In this document: positions 10,661-21,276 of the stretch, piece after piece
Position numbering within the stretch: position 1 is the first letter of the stretch
Layout: each line of letters begins with the position of its first letter
Source of the DNA: Pascua guehoae
Lineage: Eukaryota > Basidiomycota > Tremellomycetes > Trichosporonales > Trichosporonaceae
Direction: 5' to 3'
Assembly: GCA_001600415.1 (NCBI GenBank)
Contig: BCJX01000002.1
Span: 321,191 to 381,911, forward strand
Length of the DNA stretch: 60,721 bases
Position numbers and translations under genes: made by a program
The notes under the pieces: generated by a model
Seen by the model: the letters and a program-made list of their open reading frames with translations, nothing else
Told to the model about the DNA's origin: nothing
Database searches by the model: none

Positions 10661-13600
10661 GGTTTCGTAGTGGTGAGGGCCGGTGTCGCGGTGGGTCAAG
10701 AACGGATGTCAAGAAGTTGAAGTCTAACAAAATAAGCTAAACGCTCTACTGTTCCTACCATAAACCGTCCTTTCTCAGCTTCAGAACTCCCTCCCCACGT
10801 GGACTGAACGTTGTTTAGCCAGTTGGCTTTGCACTGCGCCTCTTCTGTGCAGACAGCAACGGAAGGCTCCCGTTCCGACTTCAAACAACTTTTCAACAGA
10901 GTGACATAACGTTGTTAGTGCACAAGAGAGGTAGTAACCCCCACTCGCACCTGGTCCGCGGTCCGCGGGGGCTACACCCGTGTTTGATCGCCATGGGAGG
11001 CGGCCTCCTTTTAGCCCTTGCCAATTGCTTTGTCGGGATTCGTACTGCCCGCTGCACAGGTTAATAACACTTCAGGAAACAGGAAAAACCAAAGGTCAGC
11101 CCGAAACAAGGCTGAGGTATGAGTGAGAGTTGTGACACGAGAGTGCCAAAGTACGCCCAGCTACAGGGACGCGGATGTGGTTGCTTTCCGCGCGTGCGGC
11201 CCTGTCCGTGAATCGATCATTTGGTGGGCTGCGCCTGCGGCTTTATGCACAAGCCAGGGATATCGCATAAAAACCACGCCGCATACCGTATGCCGTACAT
11301 CGGAGGGTGCGCGTTCAGGCCTCCTGCGGAACCTTGGCCAGCTGCCATGTGGTTATCCCACAACTCCCTGGGCGGGCGGACTCGCCGCTCCCTGTTCTCT
11401 AAGTACGTACTTCTGTCACTGCCGTCCTCAGGATGCCGCCTTGCGTGTGTTCGTCAAGTGGGAGATGTGCCAGAGAAAAGAACATGTTTGTGGAGTCGGG
11501 ACCAGTGATTACGTCACTTCTCAAAAGGGTAAATCCCCAGACGCGACATCGCCGCACTTTGCCTCACGCGGCAGCCCCCAAAAGAATTCTGTCTTGTAAT
11601 TTTACTCTCCTCCAGTCATTTCTCAATTCGTTTCTGGCCAGAACAAAATGATTAGTGAGCACCTCAAGTGCCGCATGCCTGTGCCAGTGCCACAGCAGCC
11701 CGTGCCGCCATAAAAAAGTGCCCGAAGCCCTGTCCGCCGTCTCTGGAAACGTCTGCTGCTGTACGGCACTGCGCCTACGTTCCTGGTGCTCCCAGTGTTC
11801 ATGACTTCTTTCTTGCCTTGCCAAACACCTGATGACTCTGTACGCCACCCGTGGGAATCCAAGTCGAGTTAGGAACCACTAGCCGACCCGATACGCATCT
11901 GTCCTGGTGAAACACAGACCCAGTTAAAGCCAAAATACGAGCTACCAGACCCAATGTTTGCAGAAAGTTCAAGCACGCCCCGTTTCCAAACGCTCAAAGT
12001 AAACTCTCCGAGCCCGAACGGGGGGTCAACGCGTGATAGACATCCACAATGGCGTTTTAAACTTTGTCCACAACCTACTTGGCAAGGCACTGCCAGCGCG
12101 CTGGGTCGGAATCTCAACATCTTTGGGTTATCCAGCAACTGCCAGCAGCAAGCAAGCAACGGTCATGTTTCCAGACTGGCGGCGGTTTGGCGTGATGAGT
12201 GCCCAGCCGCATCGTTTGTCCCAGCTAACAGGGCTGCTGCTGTATCACAGTACAACGACTGTCAAGCTGACCAGATGCGTAGGTGAGTATTCTCGACACA
12301 AGAAGCCTGTGGGGATGGACCTGTTGACTTCACTTTGCGGCAACCACTGCTAATGTGCCGTGCCAACGGAAAGTGGAACGTTACTGGGGATCGTTGGACT
12401 GGGCTCTTTGACCACGCCACAACTCACTCCCGTCATTGGCACCGCTTGCCTAGCTGTGCACAATCCTCATTTGTTCTCACACCAGCATGAGATTGACACT
12501 GGGAATAACCAAGCTGGCAGCGGCCTGGGCCGTGGACCCTCGAAGGTGCGTGACCCGCAGTGAAGTGTGACTTCCGTGACACGGGAATTCGGTCACACCC
12601 AGGGGCATCATAATGGGGTTGGTGGCGGTGGCGTCTACTTTGGGCGCCTGGCTGCCAAAGTGGAGGCGGCGCCATATACAATGCGGGATCCAGCCTCCAT
12701 GTCTGCGGGATCCAGATGGAGGATGGCGCTCACAGAGCAGGAATTCAGGGGACAATGTAAATGCGTGCCCGTATCATCACAGCGGTGCTCGGACTGGAAT
12801 GTGAGAGTTACAGCCTCCGGCATAACGGTCCGTCTGCTACTCTGCATCGGCATGAATGGCCGCATGCCTCGGCATCCCTGTGGCTTTCGACGGCCTTTAT
12901 GTCGACGGCTGTAGGCTGCCCGATGTCTAACTCAACCAGCAGCCGCAAATGTACCCGTTGAGACCACAAACCATGGCTTTGGCGTTCGCCCTATCACCCA
13001 CCCGAGACTTCTGGCGATACCATCATCAACATCGGCTACAGAAGCATTGTGCTCGTCACCAGCCTCGTTCTAGGCAGGGCACAGGACCACAGGTTTGTCT
13101 GCAGAGCATACCCCACCCCGAAGAGAGGGGAGCGCCCATACCGTCCAGTCCAGGCAGACATTCCCAGCTCCTGGGGGCCATATTCTGGACTTGAACGGCT
13201 CTGAAACACTTGAAAACGAGAAATACAGGATTACCCTCAAGCAGTTTGGGTGCGAGGCTGGCCGGGCATCCTGTTCAATCTGCACCAGTCCATCACGCAC
13301 GGTCAAAGGCATATAGGACTCTTACAATCCACTAACGCTGACCAAAGAGCCCTCTCCTTATCTTGGCTGACTAGGGCTGGTGTGACAGCATCACAATCTT
13401 TTGATCGCTTCGCCGAAATCAAACCAGGAACAGCTTGCTGGAAACACCCTACCGGCTATCAAACAGACCGCAAAAGGCCCAGGCAACCTCTTCCTCACCG
13501 CCTGGAATGCCCGCTGTCCCGTCCCCAGTACATGGTAGAATAACCCCCATCTCCATCGCTCCACCGTCCAAGAGAGTGAGTGTTCTTACTTGCAGCCGTG

Positions 13601-13679
13601 CTGTAACCGCAGGTGACCCGTATCAGGTCTTCCGAAGAAGAGCAAGTTCGGATGAGAATGCTGACGACGGAGTAACCAC

Positions 13680-13742
<63 letters not shown>

Positions 13743-13882
13743 CCTTCCCTCTCACACCATCTCCTTCCGCCGACAAGCGTTCCACCACATCTTTCACTTG
13801 ACGTCATTATCCCTAGACTTCCGCAGCGATAGGGATGAACCATCCTCCGCCGTTGGCACGCTCCACAGCCATCCCAACACCA
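10661..13882. other. Long gene-poor region
   Basis: About 3.2 kb with only short, unrelated open frames on both strands, none with family-like sequence or convincing splice structure. It ends in a 60-base homopolymer of C just upstream of the tRNA-Thr array. Confidence 0.5.
13681..13740. repeat. Homopolymer of 60 C
   Basis: An unbroken run of 60 C on the + strand. It creates poly-Pro and poly-Gly stretches in overlapping open frames that are not genes. The exact length is likely to be uncertain, because such runs are unstable and hard to sequence. Confidence 0.95.
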
Positions 13883-13977
13883 GCCTTCTTAGTTCAGTGG
13901 TTAGAATTTTTCACTAGTAGTGTCTGTTGCGGACTTACGGTATGAAAGGGTCACCCGTTCAATTCGGGTAGAAGGCA
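13883..13977 (+). tRNA. tRNA-Thr(AGT), copy 1, with intron
   Basis: Full cloverleaf: acceptor GCCTTCT (13883-13889) pairs with AGAAGGC (13970-13976); D stem GTTC/GAAT; anticodon stem TTTCA (13909-13913) pairs with TGAAA (13943-13947); T arm ACCCG-TTCAATT-CGGGT (13953-13969); discriminator A. Loop C-T-AGT-A puts anticodon AGT at 13916-13918. A 22-nt intron (13920-13941) sits after position 37, the canonical place, and contains ACT, complementary to the anticodon. A T-run at about 14012-14016 can end Pol III transcription. Confidence 0.95.
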
Positions 13978-14193
13978 ACAAGAGAAGCTCGGAAAGAGCA
14001 ATATCTGAATATTTTTGTTTTAGGAGTCGCAGGGACGGAGCCTGAAAGAGCGCAGCTTTATCCTCTCACACCGTACTCATCGCCATGAGCTTAGCAATAC
14101 CGGCGAGACACTGTGCAGTGAGACGGCTTCTTCATTCCACACCACGATCCTTGGAGCCACCGGACCCCTCATGGTCGAAAGGTCCAGCATCGA

Positions 14194-14288
14194 GCCTTCT
14201 TAGTTCAGTGGTTAGAATTTTTCACTAGTAGTGTCTGTTCCAGACTTGCCGTATGAAAGGGTCACCCGTTCAATTCGGGTAGAAGGCA
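14194..14288 (+). tRNA. tRNA-Thr(AGT), copy 2, with intron
   Basis: Same exon sequence as copy 1, 311 bp further on, with the same pairing throughout. Anticodon AGT at 14227-14229. The 22-nt intron (14231-14252) differs from that of copy 1 but keeps ACT complementary to the anticodon. The downstream spacer resembles that of copy 1, including a T-rich terminator and a shared AATGAGACGGCTTC-like stretch, so a unit of about 300 bp was duplicated rather than the tRNA alone. Confidence 0.95.
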
Positions 14289-14495
14289 GTAACAAGATCG
14301 AGCTCGAAAGGGCGAGACCTGAATGCTTTTTTGTTTTAGGAGTGGAAGGGGAGGAGCCCGGAAGCACAGCCTCATCCTCGCGCACCTCACCAATTTCGTG
14401 GCGCCACTGTGCAATGAGACGGCTTCCTCACTCAGCTAGCACCACCGAGGCAGCGAGCCACTGGACGGACCATGAGCCAAACGAATCCACACAAG

Positions 14496-14593
14496 GCCTT
14501 CTTAGTTCAGTGGTTAGAATTTTTCACTAGTAGTGTTCGCTCGTCGACGTACTGTGCATGAAAGGGTCACCCGTTCGATTCGGGTAGAAGGCA
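14496..14593 (+). tRNA. tRNA-Thr(AGT), copy 3, with intron
   Basis: Third copy, 302 bp after copy 2. The exons match the other copies except for one change in the T loop (TTCGATT in place of TTCAATT). Anticodon AGT at 14529-14531. The intron (14533-14557) is 25 nt and unrelated in most of its length to the other two, but again contains TACT, complementary to the anticodon. A T-run follows at about 14615. Confidence 0.95.
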
Positions 14594-14798
14594 AGCGACT
14601 GCGAGAGCGTGTTCCTTTTTTCTCCCAGCCTCTCTTCATCCCGGCTCAACACATCTGAGATCGATAGTTAACTTGTTTGCGCCACGGAGGACAATCATGA
14701 GCTAGTGCGCGATACAGCAGGGCGCCACACCCGCTTCGTTTGGACCCACAGACCGTGGCCGTCAGTCTACCACACCGGCCTGCCTTGTGTCAGTCCCA

Positions 14799-15575
14799 TT
14801 ACCAACCCAGCACACGCACGACGTCACCCACCTGGATCTTGCGCGCCTGGACCTCATGCGCCCCCGCCGTCGCGACCGCATCCGCCAATATCCCATCGAG
14901 CATGTCCCGCGTCTCCCGCCTCCCCATGGCAGTGACCTTGACGCAATCGGTGTAAAAGTGCAGAATCCCCTGGATGGTGGATGTAGCGTACCACCCCTGC
15001 TCAGCGCAGGTACGCGCAGTGGCGAGGAGGTACTCGCCGACGATGGCGGGCATTCCCGCGCGGTAAATACGCTGGCTGAGGCGTGTAAACTGCTCCGCTT
15101 CCTCGGGCGTCCAGACGCGTTCCGGCGGGAGTGCGGCCCTGTACTGGTTCAGGGCGAGGGTGAGCTCGTCGATAAACTTGAGCGCATTGTCGATGCCGAC
15201 GTAGTTGATCCCCGGGGGGTGGGGGAGGTGGGGCGGGTATTTCGGCTGCGCTGGGGGAGGCGTTGGTGTGGACGTCGGGCTCGTTTCGGAGATCGGTGCG
15301 GAGACCGCTTCGGCGTCTGTATCGGCCCCGAGGACGGGGTTCGTGTTGGGCGGCGTGGGTGGTCCCGAGGTTTCGAGAGGGGGGTTGAACGTCCGGTTGG
15401 GGTTCGGGAGTCGGAGAAAGGTGACGACGCGCTCGCTCGCGCTCGGCGTGGGCCTCACCGGTGGGCCGAGGTAGGACGTGCTCGTGTTGGTGCTGCTGCT
15501 CGAACTGCTGGCTGTGGTGGACATGGTCATTTGGGAAGGAGAGAAGGTGAGCGACGTCCACACTGGTATGGTCAT
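14799..15575 (-). CDS. Unrecognised 258-aa protein
   Basis: Intronless open frame from ATG at 15575; in-frame ATGs at 15530 and 15524 are alternative starts. Residues 1-120 are Ser/Thr/Pro-rich and look disordered. Residues about 120-255 look folded and helical: INYVGIDNALKFIDELTLAL, WTPEEAEQFTRLSQRIYRAG and GWYATSTIQGILHFYTDC. No signal peptide or membrane segment is evident. The C-terminal half has the composition of a conserved domain, but I cannot name it. The gene sits between two tRNA loci, and its 3' end lies about 205 bp from the tRNA-Thr array. Confidence 0.65.
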   Translation of the reverse strand: MTIPVWTSLTFSPSQMTMSTTASSSSSSTNTSTSYLGPPVRPTPSASERVVTFLRLPNPNRTFNPPLETSGPPTPPNTNPVLGADTDAEAVSAPISETSPTSTPTPPPAQPKYPPHLPHPPGINYVGIDNALKFIDELTLALNQYRAALPPERVWTPEEAEQFTRLSQRIYRAGMPAIVGEYLLATARTCAEQGWYATSTIQGILHFYTDCVKVTAMGRRETRDMLDGILADAVATAGAHEVQARKIQVGDVVRVLGW

Positions 15576-16010
15576 CTCATATACCGGGCATGGAGTGATA
15601 GGGCAGCAGGTAAAGGTCAGCTGAGGGGCGGTGGGAAGTGGTGTGTGGGCGGGGTCTTGGTCATCGTGTGTTTAATGACGTTCCACACTGCACTGGCAAA
15701 TGAGAGATTTTTCCAAAGGCGGCGCACATGACGCTGGATATGTCGGACATACAGAACGCGGGTGCATATCGATAGAACCCCGTCGTCCCCAGGCTCCGAT
15801 GGAACACTCGCATTGTCTCAAGTCGCAAGCTTTCCCACTGGGCTAGAAACTTGAGTCAGCACGTCAGCACAAAGCAGAAATGGGCGCCGTTACAAGGGCG
15901 ATAGGTCATCATTGACATTACCACAGCACCATGGACCTAGAACACTTCGCACGTCGGCGAAAGGGGCAGTCTGGGGGGCTGGTCGACGCAAGGACGTTTC
16001 AATCATCACA
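15576..16010. other. Intergenic spacer
   Basis: About 435 bp upstream of the 258-aa protein and of the tRNA-Arg. It should hold the promoter of the former. No other feature seen. Confidence 0.5.
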
Positions 16011-16113
16011 GGTCGCGTGGCCAAATGGTACGGCGTCTGACTACGACGTTTCATGACTTGTTTCGTGTTTCGCAGTTATCAGGAGATCGCGGGTTCGATC
16101 CCCGTCGTGACCT
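16011..16113 (+). tRNA. tRNA-Arg(ACG) with intron
   Basis: Acceptor GGTCGCG (16011-16017) pairs with CGTGACC (16106-16112, one G-U); D stem GCC/GGC; anticodon stem TCTGA (16036-16040) pairs with TCAGG (16079-16083, one G-U); T arm GCGGG-TTCGATC-CCCGT. The loop C-T-ACG-A puts anticodon ACG at 16043-16045. A 31-nt intron (16047-16077) follows position 37; it starts with CGT, complementary to the anticodon. Confidence 0.94.
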
Positions 16114-16460
16114 TCCCTTTTGCATGTGTGTTCTGCAAGCATCTTTGGTTTTGTTGGTTGATTACCTACAGTCTGGACGAAGAGGCGGAGTGTGGTTTTG
16201 TTGGAGGGTGGTTGTGCCACATGCCACAGCGAATTTTGCCACATGCCGTCACAAACTTTTCACCAAAACTTCTGCCACCACTCTGTACCCCTCTGTCATG
16301 ACGCTGACGTTGAGGTCCACAATCATCACGGCGACGTCCAGCGCTTCCAGGATCCAGGTGGCTGCTAGCAACTGTAACCAAAGTGTGACTTCCGGACGCA
16401 CCGCATGGCCAACTTTTGCAGCAAAGCGTACATGAGCTAATCTAGATCACCGTCTCTAGT
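16114..16460. other. Spacer between tRNA-Arg and the polyol dehydrogenase
   Basis: About 350 bp, holding the tRNA terminator region and the 3' UTR of the minus-strand dehydrogenase. No gene seen. Confidence 0.5.
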
Positions 16461-17700
16461 CTACTCATCTACAATCTGAACCTTGATCGCCAGCTTGCTG
16501 CGGTCGGCACATGTCTCAAACGCCTCTATCGTCTGCTCGATCGGGAACGTGTGCGTGATCATTGGCGACAGATCGCCGTATATGCCCTCGGCCGCTAGAC
16601 GGATAACCACCGGCCAGGACTGCTGGTAGCGGAACGACGTGACAATGTTGACTTCGCGGAACCCGAGGCTCATGAGCGGGAGGGAGATCTCGGGCTTGCC
16701 ACAACCGACCTGGAGGAGCGTGCCGCCGTCCTCGAGCGCATAGCACGCCGCGTTGATGCTGCTTGCTGCGCCCGTGCATTCAAACACAATCTGGGGGAGA
16801 CATGCCTGTCCCATGACTTGGCGAATACGTTCTGCCGTCTCGTGCCTGTCCCAGGCGGTGTCAATCGCGAGCGTCCGGTCGAATCCCATGGCACGAGCTT
16901 GGTCCAGGCGGTTGGCCTCGAGGTCGGTGATGACAATGGGCGAGGCACCCGCGGCACGAGCGTTGAGGGCGACAGCAAGGCCAATCGGCCCCGCACCGGC
17001 AATGACCACCGGTTGGCCCAGGTATGGCGCGGCGCGGCGCACGGCATTGTACGCTACCGAGAGAGGCTCGATCAATGCACCCACAGCATACGACATCGAT
17101 TCGGGCATCTTGTGCAGGAAACGTGCCGGGTGCGCGACGAACCGCTGCATCGTGCCGTCCGACGGGGGTGTGCCGGAGAATCGAACCTTGGGGCACAGGT
17201 TGTACCGTCCCCGAAGGCACATGTCGCACTCCCAGCACGCAACGCCCGGCTCGATGGATACGCGGTCGCCTACCGCAAAGTCGTGCACATTGCTCCCCAC
17301 CTCGACAACCTGGCCGGCTGATTCGTGGCCAAGAATGATGTCGTGGGTCACGCAGCAGTCACCAATACGTCCTGATTTCCAGAAGTGAATCTCACTGGGA
17401 GTGTTAGCTGTTAAACGTTATCTCGAGTGAGCACACTCACGATCCACAGATGCCCGTTGCTTTCTAATCGTAAGCCACATGTACAACAAGGGAGCAGGCT
17501 CACCACATGGATGACACAACTGTCGGGAGGACAATCCGGAAAGGGTTCTGCTTTCTGGTAGATACTGGAAGCGACGTCAGAATGACCTGGGTAAACAATA
17601 CACACTGGTGGTCCTTGTTGACCCAAAGGGCGAGGTTGGGCCGCTGGAGAACTTCTCGTTGAACCGCGTGGGACTTGCCGTTGACGAGAGCCTTGGTCAT
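16461..17700 (-). CDS. Zinc-dependent polyol (L-arabinitol/xylitol/sorbitol) dehydrogenase
   Basis: Four exons: 17700..17606, 17564..17504, 17463..17441, 17394..16461 (370 aa). The third exon is only 23 nt and supplies KATGICG plus part of the next Ser, which holds the first catalytic zinc ligand. Medium-chain dehydrogenase: catalytic zinc residues Cys58 (GICGS), His83 and Glu84 (GHES); structural zinc Cys113, 116, 119 and 127 (CWECDMC...NLC); Rossmann motif GAGPIGLAVAL followed by an Asp (TDLEANR) that favours NAD+. Closest in style to fungal L-arabinitol 4-dehydrogenases and xylitol dehydrogenases (from memory; no search), which oxidise polyols in the cytosol on the pentose pathway. It is divergent from a Zn2Cys6 regulator and lies with other sugar genes. 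The exact substrate cannot be read from the sequence. Confidence 0.85.
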
Positions 17701-18212
17701 GGTTGTTGAGAGTTGATGAGCCATGAAATCGCTTGTCCGAGGCACACTGGTGCATATAGGTTCCTTTTCATTGTGCCGTTGAGCTATCGGTGGACCCGCG
17801 TCTTAGTCATTGCTGCATGGCGGACCAGAGATATCGGAGATGACAATGTCAAGAGGCTGTTGATGGTATGGCTTGTAGGCCGACGGGTGATGGCTCGGCA
17901 GTTGTTTCGGCAGATGCCAAACCCCGGGGTTCCCACAGCTGGGAGGCATTTACTTCCGTTTAGCCGGTACTTGCCGAAGAGCCAACCGGCGCCGACTGCC
18001 CGACAGCGCCATCAACCGTACAGTACAGCAGCTCTCGAGCACGTCGTTCTGTCACCCAACAAAGTTGCACTGCTAGCCTTTGCCATCTGCCTCATCCGTC
18101 TGAGGCAGCAGGCCCCCTCGTCCTCTGTCCGCCGCCCCAAGTCCACTTTTTGCCCAGGTCACGCGATGGCAATGTCAACACGCCGCATGAACTACAGCTG
18201 CACGGCACAACA
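17701..18212. promoter_or_regulatory. Divergent promoter region between dehydrogenase and its presumed regulator
   Basis: 512 bp shared upstream region. It contains two direct CGGCAG copies at 17896-17901 and 17908-17913, and a perfect 12-bp palindrome AACCCCGGGGTT at 17920-17931. CGG half-sites are what Zn2Cys6 proteins usually bind, so self-regulation or control of the dehydrogenase is possible. This is inference; short CGG words are frequent in GC-rich DNA. Confidence 0.35.
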
Positions 18213-20751
18213 ATGCGCTCCCCCGAGTTGACAACATCGCCAGACGTTGATGGCTCGACCAAGGTCACTCCTGGCTCTGCACCCTCTGACGGATCCGTCC
18301 AACAGTCCAAGAAGCGCAAGATCGAACGGGCAAGGACAGCTTGTATGCCAGTGAGCCTCACACACGCTTGGGCGGTGCCTGACCTCCGCAGTGTCGGTCC
18401 CGAAAGTGCAAGTGTGGTGGTAAACCGCCTCAGCCGTGTCCCAACTGCATCGATGACAATATTCCATGTCAGTGGCCGACGGAAGACGGGCGGTCCAGTC
18501 AAGCTCGCAAGGACCGTTCACGCGCGAGACGACTCCAGTCACTAGCCGAACGAGGGCTTGGCAGGCCGCCATCTAAGGTCCAAGTGACCGAGAGAATAGG
18601 ACTCGGCGACTATGTCCCTACTACTCCCTGGGGAGTAGATACCGATTGCATGCCCACGGGCGACCCCAGCAGCACACATTTCGGTACGGCCCTCCTTAGG
18701 GACACTGACGCGGAGATGACTTCGTATGGATCGGAAATGGTCGGCATACTCCCCTTCACTCCACAAGTGCCCGTAGGAGAGGCTGGTCCCAGCGCCCTCT
18801 CATTCACGTATCCCGACCTCGACTTTACACTCCCAGACCTTCGGGGAGTCAACTTTGACCCCGAGCAGTTTATCCTCGCCATGACGTCGCAATTCCCGAC
18901 AGTCGAGGTGGGCTCTGCGACGGACGAGACGTCGCCATCGAGTCAACTGGCTGCCCCGTCTATGTCAAAAGGCAAACGACGTGCCGAAGACAACGGCCGC
19001 GTCGTTAAGATTGCATGGTGGCGCCCGCATGGACCAACAGCCATTGCACCGGGGTTGAAGCGCCTGTCGCTCAGAGTACGCATTCCGCCCTGCGAGCCAC
19101 GAATATACCAGTCTCCGGGAACGTTGGCCGCGCTCACTGGTGGCGTACCCAACGACAACGAGATGTTTGGACCCGACAACATGCCCGTTGCACCAGTCAT
19201 GCGGCACCTTCTCGACATATTTGCAGAGCGATTCGGGTGCCAGTTTCCGTTTCTCGAGCAAGCATCGCTTCTTGATGACCTCGAGGCAGGATCGGGGTCT
19301 GTTTTTCTGTTCAACTGCATCGCAGCGACCGCGGCGAGATTTTCAACACACCCCGTCATTGCGCGAGAAGGTCTCCAACCACACGAATACGGTGAAATAT
19401 TCACACAGCGGGCAAAGAGCCTCTTGCCCTCGATGCTGGCCGTTCCCTCGCGAGAAACAGTCACGGCACTCATCCTCCTGGCCCATATTGGCTTTGGAAA
19501 TGGTAAGCAAACACTCCCGTCTACCCTCCTGACACACCAGATTCCGAGTCGGAGGAGTGGATGTTCACGGGCATGGCGGTGCGAATGGCCGTCGACCTCG
19601 GCCTGCATCTCGATGCAGAGGACGAATCGGACATCTCCGCGGAAGAACGACGGCTGAATCGACTCACATTCTGGCCTGTCCTACTACTGGACTACGCCCT
19701 GTCGTTTGGAACAGGTAGACAGACAACTTTCCGCATAGAGGAAATCACCATGAAACCTCCATCAGACGAGGACATGCAACTCGGCGCCACCCTCTCCACA
19801 GGCCTCCCCCGTTCACCATTTCCATTTGCGGCTCGGCAGATGCTTAGCTACGGGAGGCTCATCAACCTCCTCAATGCACCACACAAGGATCCCGCAGATG
19901 TCGAAAAGGAGATTCATGAAAGCAGAGCTGCAGCTGTTGCACTTTACCACAACCTGCCTCCAGATATGCAGTGGAACGTCCAAAAGTGAGTGCCCATTTG
20001 GAGCTCATGGGTTGACGGCAGTCTGCAATTGCACAAAGAAGCACGGCAGGGCCCGATATTCCTCCACATTCATCTCTGGATGCACACGGTCATCGCGAGC
20101 GCATACCTTACAGGCACAGAGTATGGGCGCCGCCACCCGCGGTCGGCCGTCGCCGCTCCTTCTAGCGGATACAGCACCCCGGTCACTGCGGCCAACATGT
20201 CCCGGAACAGCGCACGAACGATTGGCGACATCCTTGTCCTCAGTGACGTAATCGACGACGGCGCCTACCTCGCCCTCCCATTCATCAACCAGGCATTCTA
20301 CGTCGCGGGATGCTGCTACGTCAAGGAAATTGAGCACCACGGCGAAACTGCGGACGAACCTTCCCAGAGCTCCTCCACAAGCGCCAGCGCAGGTAGTACA
20401 AGCAGTACAGAGCGGGAGTCCAAGCAGGCCGACCTGTTCCGCTCCATGCTAACCAGCGTGGCGACAACGTCCATCTCGACGCTCCAGAAAGGCCTGGCGC
20501 GACAGACAAACTATTGGGCCGGCGTCGCATGGGTCGCCAGTACCCTCGCCCAGCGTCTTGAGGGTATCCATCCTGACAAGGTCGACCTGGTCAAGATTCA
20601 AGAGGCGTTGAAGACCTACGTCTCGATGCCCGATGCCGGACTCTTGGCCGCGCGCCAGCACTCGGAGGCGGGTGGGAGTACCTCGCATGAGATGGGAGCG
20701 ACTGTGCCATTTGACTTTGGCGAGTTTTTAGAGAGGTTCCTACCGACGTAG
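18213..20751 (+). CDS. Zn2Cys6 fungal transcription factor
   Basis: Four exons: 18213..18350, 18392..19502, 19541..19985, 20022..20751 (807 aa); introns are 36-41 nt. The first splice falls inside the zinc cluster and joins RTACMP to CRSRKCKCGG. The binuclear cluster has Cys44, 47, 54, 62, 65 and 72 (C-x2-C-x6-C-x7-C-x2-C-x6-C), after a basic stretch KKRKIERAR; a further Cys52 lies inside. The central half (from about MRHLLDIFAERFGCQFPFLE through WMFTGMAVRMAVDLGLH) is the fungal-specific transcription factor domain (PF04082 type). It is transcribed away from the polyol dehydrogenase and sits at the edge of a set of sugar-metabolism genes, so it is a good candidate for the cluster regulator; that role is inference. 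Start chosen at the only ATG in frame upstream of the cluster. Confidence 0.85.
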
Positions 20752-21276
20752 ACGTAACCACAGTAGTCCGTGGCCTGTAAGTCTGTTTGTGTTGCATGGT
20801 GTTTGTGTATGTACCGAGTATGGATTGGCGGAGGGGGTTCTGTGTGACCTGCATGGATGCCGCAAAGCTGCCCGCGGTTCCTCAGTCGCAAGCCTGGGTG
20901 CGGTGTACACATGGAGGCTGCCGTCATCGTCCACCCTCTCTTGCTAACATAAAACTCTGAACACATGTATCTGCACGAGGCCCCAATGTGCAGAAACTCA
21001 GCGGATCCATGCCCCTTCGATGCCGTTCCAATTTCTCGTGTCTCTTTCCACAGAATGTCAAGTGCTTGTTGCTCATTCATTTCCATTATGTGGATCGACT
21101 GTGGCCAAATGCTCGTCCCCACCCGTAGCACGGAGTCTATATCTTAGTAGTACAGAGCACAATCCAGCTGCGGTTGAAGTACACTACCTTGAAAGTACTT
21201 CATGCATGACCACGAACCCAACAGAGCGCACGACTTTGTGACCTACTGAAAGCGGTTTGACTGCCCAAGCTCCGTG
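20752..21276. other. Intergenic region between convergent genes
   Basis: About 525 bp between the 3' ends of the regulator and the epimerase-like gene. Only short open frames; nothing recognised. Confidence 0.5.

Noticed and set aside
9573..10670. 365-codon + strand frame over the N-terminal exon of the AhpC/TSA-type gene
   Set aside because: Antisense shadow of a Pro/Ser-rich coding exon; Gly/Arg-rich, no domain.
13495..13917. Open frames with poly-Pro or poly-Gly around the C-run, and frames ending in LLSSVVRIFH in two places
   Set aside because: The homopolymer and the tRNA-Thr sequence explain them; the repeated peptide is just translated tRNA.
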